In this document: positions 7,514-12,763 of the stretch, piece by piece
Position numbering within the stretch: the first letter of the stretch is position 1
Layout: every line of letters starts with the position of its first letter
Notes under the pieces: generated by a model
Database searches by the model: none
What the model was told of the DNA's origin: nothing
Seen by the model: the letters and a program-made list of their open reading frames with translations, nothing else
Origin: Fragilaria radians
Lineage: Eukaryota > Bacillariophyta > Fragilariophyceae > Fragilariales > Fragilariaceae
DNA length: 12,763 bases
Direction of reading: 5' to 3'
NCBI GenBank assembly: GCA_900642245.1
Contig: CAAAJI010000582.1
Span: 1-12,763 of the forward strand
Translations under genes and position numbers: made by a program

Positions 7514-8609
7514 TTATTGGAAAGGAGAGATCCAGCAGATGTTAACTCGCTCTGTTACAATTCCTTTTTGAATTACTGGATATGGTCCAATGCGTGGTGT
7601 TGAGAGCTTCCGAAGTATTCCGGGAGGAATTTGACTCTTTTTTTCTTTTTTATTGGACTTCTTGATTATGTCCTGTTTTCTTTTTTGAATTGGATCCCAA
7701 TTTGCCTTGAATGCAATATTGTGAATCATATCTCTGCCAAACACCAACTGACAGGGTGTTCCCTGTAGTGTTGTGTGATAGGTACTTCTTATAGCCCAGG
7801 TAGTAGACTGGAGGAAGTACTCAAAAGGATTATCTTGGTCCAAGTTTTCCTTCTCTAAGTCAAATGATCTGAGCATATTATTGACCACCTTGTGGACTTG
7901 CTCAATGATTACATTTGCTTGAGGAGTATGACTTGTTTTTTGGTTTGGCTGTAATGCCATAATTTTCACACATTTGCTTGAACTCACGTTTGAATTTGCC
8001 CCCATTGTCAAAGACAATAAATTGCGGACAGGGATAGCATGCCAACCAGGTATTTTGAAACAAATCCTGGATGGAAGTAGTCATCTTAGAATTGGCTTGG
8101 ACAATCTCAAACCATCCATTGGCTGGATCAATTATAGTGAGAGCAAGCAAAGAGTGTGTCTTGAGTGGGGTCTTTATGGAAAAAGAACCCACCAGATCTA
8201 CACAAACCATGACCCAGGGGTCTGATTCTGCTGTCTTGGAAGGCAAGAGACCGTATTTCTTACTTTCCTTTTGGGTTAATTGACAGACTGGGCAAGTAGA
8301 AGAGAAACCTTCAACATCGTGGGTTAGACCAGGCCATGCCATAGTGTTCCTGATAGTCTGTTCAGTCCAAGTTAATCCTGGATGAAGTAAGTATTCATGA
8401 TACCAGGCAAGTACTCTCTGTCTTAAAGACTGAGGAATATATATTTTGTCCTTAAAAAATAGAAGGTCATAGCCTTCAATATGTTGCATGGTGTAGTGGG
8501 GTGGAGATAAGCCTTTCTCTCTGAGTCCTTGGACTTTCATCTGTTCCTTAAAAATTAAGGCAGTATGCATAGGAAATTTGATGTTGCTAAATTCTGATTC
8601 AGAGGAGTG
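7514..8609 (-). pseudogene. pol (IN): Ty3/gypsy integrase fragment, one frameshift
   Basis: The minus-strand frame is open from after a TAG at 8612-8610. It carries the zinc-binding H2C2 region (YHEYLLHPG, then STCPVCQ), the first catalytic Asp (VCVDLVGSF) and the second (FIVFDNGGKF; Lys replaces the usual Glu after GG). The catalytic Glu lies in a second frame (ANVIIEQVHKVV), then QLVFGRDM and a C-terminal PRIGPYPVIQKG...RVNICWISPF tail, ending at TAA 7516-7514. The change between frames falls at a run of six A (plus-strand T at 7936-7941), consistent with one extra base. The capsid, protease, reverse transcriptase and RNase H of a gypsy element are all absent around it, so this is an isolated integrase remnant of a gypsy element unrelated to the copia copy nearby. 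Confidence 0.82.
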
Positions 8610-8612
8610 CTA

Positions 8613-9030
8613 AGACTCACAAGCATTGAGTTAATTCGGTAGTTTTGAATAATTGTTTGAATTAACTATGTGGTTAAACAAAATTAATCATATGTGAAAA
8701 GCATTTTTCTTTTTGAGATTGTATGACTTGCAATGTTCAACTTCATTTCTGACTGTTGAGCGGACGGGGATAGGAGACGGACTGGTCATTCGCGACACGT
8801 CATCAGCAACCAAATCCTTTTTTCTGACTCAATCTGCAAGCATAAAGAAAGGTTAGTGAAATGATGAGCTTAGGCTCATTCTATCGAAAATATTTAGCTT
8901 TGAACTAATATTTACCTTTTCAGTATTGCTTTTGTATTACACTGTTGCCTTAAAAAATACGGTGATACATAATATTGACACGTGATTTCTAAACATATGT
9001 AGGATAGAAAACTCTCAATCGACCGAAGAC
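8613..9030. other. Spacer with a GC-rich patch, between gypsy and copia relics
   Basis: No gene is seen. A locally GC-rich patch begins TGTTGAGCGGACGGGG at 8754 and contains CGACACGTCATC, which holds the ACGTCA core bound by bZIP factors. TGTTG is also how the copia LTRs in this window begin, and the decayed capsid gene starts ~280 bases further on, so an LTR remnant is possible. No matching CAACA end or partner copy was found. Confidence 0.35.
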
Positions 9031-10126
9031 ATGCTAACTAAATCAAAGCCAGACAATATAAACACAATGCAGGGAAGAACAATTGAAGAAATGTTAATCG
9101 GACCCCTATGCAGAAAACATTTGAGGGGGAAATATCAGAGATGAAGGGACAAGTGCATGTCTGTGTTCCCAATTGTCAGGCTAATCAATATGTAAAGGCA
9201 ATAAGGGTCCTAGTCAACTATTTTGTCAACATCCATGCCAATTCTGGACAATTTTGCAATTCTATCTTGAACCTGGAGTTACCAGAAGTACAATCCATAC
9301 CTAGACCCAATGCAGCACCAGGTGGTCCTCCTATGGATGAATTTGATAAAATGGAATACATTGAAGCTGTCAAGCAGCGCAGCAAAGAGAAAAAATCTCA
9401 GCATGCACCTATACACAGCAGTCTGGTCTCAATACAGTAATTGCATATGTGAACAAATTGAAAATTTGGCAAGCTATACAGACTTTAATTCCAGGAGCAC
9501 TCCTACAGGCAATAAAGTTGGCATCATACAACTACATTGAAACAACGTATAAGGGTTGACTCCATCAATGACGCCACCATTCAATTACTTATCTGTCACC
9601 AAACAAGTTTCATGACACTGCAAGAATACTTTGAGCAATTCAATGTCTGTAAGGAAGTTTATGAGCAGGTGGGCGGAAATCCATGTACTTCCTGGAGACA
9701 CTGACCTTACTTAATAGTGAAATAGTAGTTGAAATTGGAGATTTGAAAGACAATCCACAAACAGGTGCACAAGAACTTGAGCTTGCTTCTCTTTTTTTCG
9801 GACGTTATAGTGGGCTACAAGCATCATTAAAATATGACTTCCTCTATGGTAACAACAACAATCCTGCTACCTTTGGTACATTGGTACATTGGAAGGATTC
9901 AAGTTTGCAAATGATGACAAGTACTGTAAATGATGGAATTGAATTTACCACAAATGGAAACATGGGAAATAATGAGGATGAAGACAGTAATGGTGCTTTA
10001 ACATTAGCTACCAATGGACACTCATTTTCAAACAAAAGCAGATAGAGTAATTGCGTGAAGAAAGGCAAAGAGCGGGCAAATCAGGCCAACAAAGATTATA
10101 AGAAGAGTCAATTTGTAATATTTTGA
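9031..10126 (+). pseudogene. gag: Decayed Gag of a second copia-type element
   Basis: Homology to the Gag at 6165-4840 can be followed through several frames. FEGEISEMKGQVHVC (from ~9120) parallels FTGDCDDLKECIFDC. YTAVWSQYSNCICEQIENL (~9408) parallels YTVILGQCTSYMTAKLKAM. ALLQAIKLASYNYIET (~9500) parallels KLLKAIKGLTFRF. LQEYFEQFNVCKEVYEQVGG (~9620) parallels QFLEKFNNLVDVIEHHGG. LKYDFLYGNNNNPATFGTLV (~9825) parallels LQNDYVTGRHDVYPNN. Frame changes occur near 9105, 9410-9430, 9500 and 9680, with stops at 9438, 10043 and 10124. After the TAG at 10043 the frame stays open with basic residues, possibly an eroded zinc-knuckle region. Sequence divergence shows it is a different family from the intact element. 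Confidence 0.72.
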
Positions 10127-10603
10127 GAACATCAACATGCTACAGGATTATGCAAATAGACCCGTTGATGTACTTATTCATAGCACAGCGGTCATTTGGA
10201 CTTATGACAAAACCCCAAGAATTAAGAAGGCCAGGTAATTTTCCCCAGAATAGTAGTGCTGCTTGTAAGGTACCATTCAGCTCCTTCTTCAGTAGGACAT
10301 ACAATGCTGAAGATTTGTTTTGGTTGTGACAAGATATGGCTTAAAATGGCACGGTGTTAGGTTGGCAAGCATAAGTACCATGTCTCCATTCATGCATAGA
10401 TAGACCATATCATCCATATCAGCATTGATGAAAGCACCTGGAATATCAACAGTGGCAACTTCTCGATTTTCGTCAGCATCAATTGCACAAGCAAAATAGA
10501 CAGAGTCAAAAAATTGTGAGAACTTGTGTTATTTTTTATAAATACACACATTGCTTCATGTCATCTGCACAGCCACGGCCGTTGGTTTTTCTTCACCGTT
10601 TCT

Positions 10604-10609
10604 GTTTGA
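10604..10609. repeat. Putative target-site duplication, left copy (GTTTGA)
   Basis: GTTTGA here and at 10855-10860 bracket the 245-bp insertion in the reverse transcriptase relic. Removing the insertion and one copy joins the reverse transcriptase reading frame (LLFVK to QKR...NGRGCADD) without a shift. Confidence 0.6.
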
Positions 10610-10854
10610 ATTAGAAATGGATAGAGTCAACCTATCACAGTAGAGCACCAAAAATCATCAGTCATTTGTACAACTGTACAACTACTAGAAATGGGCAGTG
10701 GCACATAAGTCTTAGATGAAAGGAGTCAGCAGGAACTGGCAATTACTGTAGTGCTTACAGAAAATTATTTTTCTGTGCCTACGTGGGTTTGAATCCCACT
10801 GCTACCGCTTGCCACTTACCAATAGTAAAGTTAGACTGACTATACATTCTTATA
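10610..10854 (+). mobile_element. 245-bp SINE- or MITE-like insertion with tRNA-Leu-like arms
   Basis: The segment interrupts the reverse transcriptase relic exactly between LLFVK and QKR, with GTTTGA on both sides. It contains a perfect tRNA-type T arm, GTGGG-TTTGAAT-CCCAC (10783-10799), of the form seen in eukaryotic leucine tRNAs. It overlaps a B-box-like GGTTTGAATCC. An A-box-like TGGCACATAAG sits at 10699-10709. Between them are a 5-bp stem GTCAG/CTGGC (10725-10729/10736-10740) and an 8-bp hairpin ACAGAAAA/TTTTCTGT (10757-10764/10769-10776). No complete cloverleaf can be folded: the acceptor partner GGTAGCA is absent. The ends are weakly inverted (AATGGATAG against AATGTATAG), so a MITE is the alternative. 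No poly(A) tail is visible. Strand is assigned from the tRNA-like direction. Confidence 0.55.
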
Positions 10855-10860
10855 GTTTGA
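10855..10860. repeat. Putative target-site duplication, right copy (GTTTGA)
   Basis: Second GTTTGA bracketing the 245-bp insertion. Six bases is short for a SINE, so the boundary call rests mainly on the interrupted protein homology. Confidence 0.6.
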
Positions 10861-12138
10861 CAAACAAAAGGTATTGCTTCACCCCATGCTTGTCTATAAG
10901 GGAGAGGGTAGATGGATCAACTGGAACAATGACCTTTAGATCATGCAGCTGCCTTAGTTCTGTATTAACAACATTGGTACCAGCCTGACCAAAAATATTG
11001 AACCATTTTGTGACTGTAAATAATAAATAAATGCTCTTAAGTAAGTGGGCGTCTAGGACCTAAATTATAGGCATCAATTCGAGGTCCATATTCTAAGTCT
11101 ATTTGTTCATCCAGTGTTGTAACGGGTGCGTCATTAGGTTCAGAAAAGGCATCAATATCATGTCCTGTAATGTCATTCACTCCTGGAACCCCAAATGGGA
11201 TATGATTTGTGTCAACACTCACTCCTGGGAGCCTGACATCATTGTGATTATCCACTTATGGGAGCCCACCATGATGATGATTTATGACAGCATAAACATC
11301 CATAGCGGCTTGAGAGATATTATCATGGCGGCAATGCATGATATTATCATCATCCAGTGAGGGATTGGTCAAATTAGGATGAATGTCACATATATCAAGA
11401 GCATCAGAAGCCTTTAATGGAGCTGGTGGCATGTATGGAATAGCATCACAATGGTCATCATCATTATTGTCCTTTGTGTCACCATGGGTGTTATCATGAT
11501 TTGTCATCTGCATCATTGATCATATTGTCAGTGTTGTTGGGGATTTTGCTAATATTATAAGTATCATAGATGATACTGTCCAGGTTTCTAAAGGAAGGCC
11601 ATAGTGGTTAAGAAAAGCCAATGGCCCACAGGCAGCATTTGCGCGTTGTACCAAGGTATGAACTCAATCAATCACTTTATCTGGCATAGGCATTTCTGTC
11701 AAGCATTTGCAACTAATCAGACAGTCAAATGAAATTCTATAGAAATATAAACCATCCTAATCATTGCCAATAGGTCAAAAAGAGCAAGGGCTCCTGTAGT
11801 GCCTGCGGCCATGGTATTGTCATGTGCTTCATGCATTTGCACATATGTATCAAAAGCCAAGGTGCAATGGTGATTATCATTGATGGAGGATCCCCTCACA
11901 ATTGGATGCAAACTTAGTACATCAGATATTCCATTTTGATATGGGAATGTATTAAGCCAAAAATTACTGGCTTTGACCATTTCAGTAATTACATGTGGGG
12001 GCATATGATCAAAAGGGGAGTATATTATATACACTTTGCATTATTTCCTTTAGGGTCCGGATATAGTGTTCTTCCTCAAGAACATGTTTATCATTTGTCA
12101 CAAGATTCATTTCTATGCACATGACTGCAAGATTGCCA

Positions 12139-12226
12139 CAGAATGCTTCTAATTCATCATCAAGATGTATATGCGATACATCGAAAACGGTTCAAATTCA
12201 CCATCAAGGAGTGCATGTGATACATC
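12139..12226 (-). repeat. Diverged 44-bp tandem duplication in the integrase relic
   Basis: Two adjacent 44-bp units (12183-12226 then 12139-12182 on the minus strand), both starting GATGTATC and both encoding a version of the D-x-E-F region (LLDGEFEPF and HLDDELEAF). About 33 of 44 positions agree. Forty-four is not a multiple of three, so the duplication shifts the frame. Confidence 0.6.
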
Positions 12227-12310
12227 AAAACTACACTGTTTGTATACATTGACCACTTCCTTAATTGACTTTTGAACGCATTCAACTTTCATCTTTTTCT
12301 TTTTGAAATT

Positions 12311-12440
12311 GTATGACTTTCAGAGTTGCATTACGGATACCCTTTTCTACTGTACTATTTCAGGACAAGTACCAAGATTGAAATTTGATTAGAACCAGTC
12401 ATTTCATTTCCAACGAAACACACAAGAAATTATTTGTAAC
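12311..12440. other. Short spacer, likely 5' flank of the next gene
   Basis: Lies between the last recognisable integrase sequence and the ATG at 12441. It holds TACTATTTCAGGACAAG at ~12350, which looks like a possible 3' splice site (polypyrimidine then CAG). A spliced leader exon further upstream is therefore possible, but not shown. Confidence 0.3.
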
Positions 12441-12763
12441 ATGGTGGATCGACCCAAGAAAAAACCAAAAGTTGTTCATCCTCCAGAAAAGGTGAAGGAC
12501 AATACCAAGACATCAACATCCATTGAAGATGAAAACTATGAATTTATGACATTCGAAGAAAAGTGTGATTTCATAGCGGAACTATGTGAATCCATTTTGG
12601 AAGACCCATCCAATGCATTTGTGAGCAATAATGGTAATAATAATAACCAATTTTCATCCTCCACCATGGCAGGAGACACGCCAAATTCATCCAATCGTAT
12701 GGTCGGTCCATCCAGGATACAACAACTTTTAAATATGGCGAATATAGAACATGAACATAGTGA
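12441..12763 (+). CDS. N-terminal part of a host protein, possibly NOC3-like (3' end outside window)
   Basis: ATG at 12441-12443 opens a frame with no stop to the window edge (107 complete codons). Upstream of the ATG is AT-rich sequence with AAC at the three preceding bases. The protein starts with a basic stretch (DRPKKKPKVVHPPEK) that could serve as a nuclear or nucleolar signal. It continues with FEEKCDFIAELCESILEDP, then an Asn/Ser-rich linker and SRIQQLLNMA. The pattern of a helix with IAELxxSILEDP followed later by a KxxxLLxxx helix recalls the conserved start of NOC3, a nucleolar factor in 60S ribosomal subunit assembly and replication licensing. This is from memory of the family and is tentative. 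The frame lacks stops and frame damage, in contrast to the relics before it, so it is likely a live gene. Confidence 0.55.
   Translation, partial: MVDRPKKKPKVVHPPEKVKDNTKTSTSIEDENYEFMTFEEKCDFIAELCESILEDPSNAFVSNNGNNNNQFSSSTMAGDTPNSSNRMVGPSRIQQLLNMANIEHEHS

Larger units (their letters stand above)
10100..12310 (-). pseudogene. pol: Decayed integrase-connector-reverse transcriptase of a copia element
   Basis: On the minus strand, in order: integrase with KSIKEVVNVYKQ and LLDGEFEPF (~12190-12290), LVTNDKHVLEEEHYIRTLKE (~12040-12100), VKASNFWLNTFPYQNG and GTTGALAL (~11780-11970), then FYRISFD...MPMPDKVID (~11660-11720). The connector ends with TLDEQIDLEYGPR...LGPRRPL (11037-11110). Reverse transcriptase follows: TELRQLHDLKVIVPVDPSTL (~10915-10985), NGRGCADD (~10570-10595), ATVDIPGAFINADMDDM (~10410-10455), LLKKELNGTLQAALLFW (~10230-10300), then HVDVLKI (10139-10119). 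The active-site HVDD has become HVDV, and the preceding Trp is TAG (10142-10140). Many stops and frame changes occur. Protease and RNase H are missing. The short frames at 11037-11255, 11256-11516 and 11717-12034 are pieces of it. Confidence 0.8.

Noticed and set aside
10693..10808. Functional tRNA-Leu gene
   Set aside because: Only the T arm is perfect. The 5' acceptor strand GGTAGCA is missing, the anticodon loop would be six bases, and the spacing between A-box-like and B-box-like sequences is too long for a plain tRNA.
11103..11360. Plus-strand frame rich in Ile and Met
   Set aside because: It is antisense to the acidic connector of the polymerase relic and has no domain of its own.
1..12763. 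CRISPR array, rRNA or bacterial operon
   Set aside because: There are no regularly spaced repeats, no rRNA-like conserved cores and no gene packing of bacterial type. The proteins are those of eukaryotic LTR retrotransposons.

Overview
The window looks like nuclear DNA of a eukaryotic alga, most likely a diatom. The retrotransposon proteins resemble the Ty1/copia lineages known from diatoms (a capsid protein with a YPNN-type segment, a protease with an LLDxQST motif, a reverse transcriptase with WHVDDLK). Host coding signal is sparse. This placement rests on remembered protein motifs, not on a database search.

Layout. Positions 2-565 (+) hold the C-terminal end of a gene whose TPR-like helical tail resembles that of large AAA-type ATPase/kinase signalling proteins. 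A diverged, 5'-truncated second copy of the same tail lies just downstream (819-981 continued at 6498-6927, +). It is dead: it carries two in-frame stops and is split by a Ty1/copia element. That element (982-6497, minus strand) is structurally complete: two 288-bp LTRs differing at 6 positions, TGTTG/CAACA ends and a perfect 5-bp target duplication (GCAGA). It encodes capsid, protease, integrase, reverse transcriptase and RNase H, but carries two in-frame TGA codons and several frame changes. The site next to its 5' LTR, where a tRNA primer would normally bind, is instead perfectly complementary over 14 bases to a stretch inside the LTR. This suggests self-priming.

From 6928 to 12440 the window is a graveyard of older elements. 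A lone Ty3/gypsy integrase fragment lies at 7514-8609 (minus). A decayed copia capsid gene (about 9031-10126, plus) runs tail to tail into a decayed copia integrase-reverse transcriptase segment (about 12310-10100, minus). The reverse transcriptase relic is itself interrupted by a 245-bp insertion (10610-10854) flanked by GTTTGA repeats. This insertion carries a tRNA-Leu-like T arm and A-box- and B-box-like sequences, so it may be a small SINE-like element.

At the right edge a host reading frame begins at 12441 (+). It may be the start of a NOC3-like nucleolar protein and is cut by the window. No rRNA, intact tRNA gene or CRISPR array is visible.
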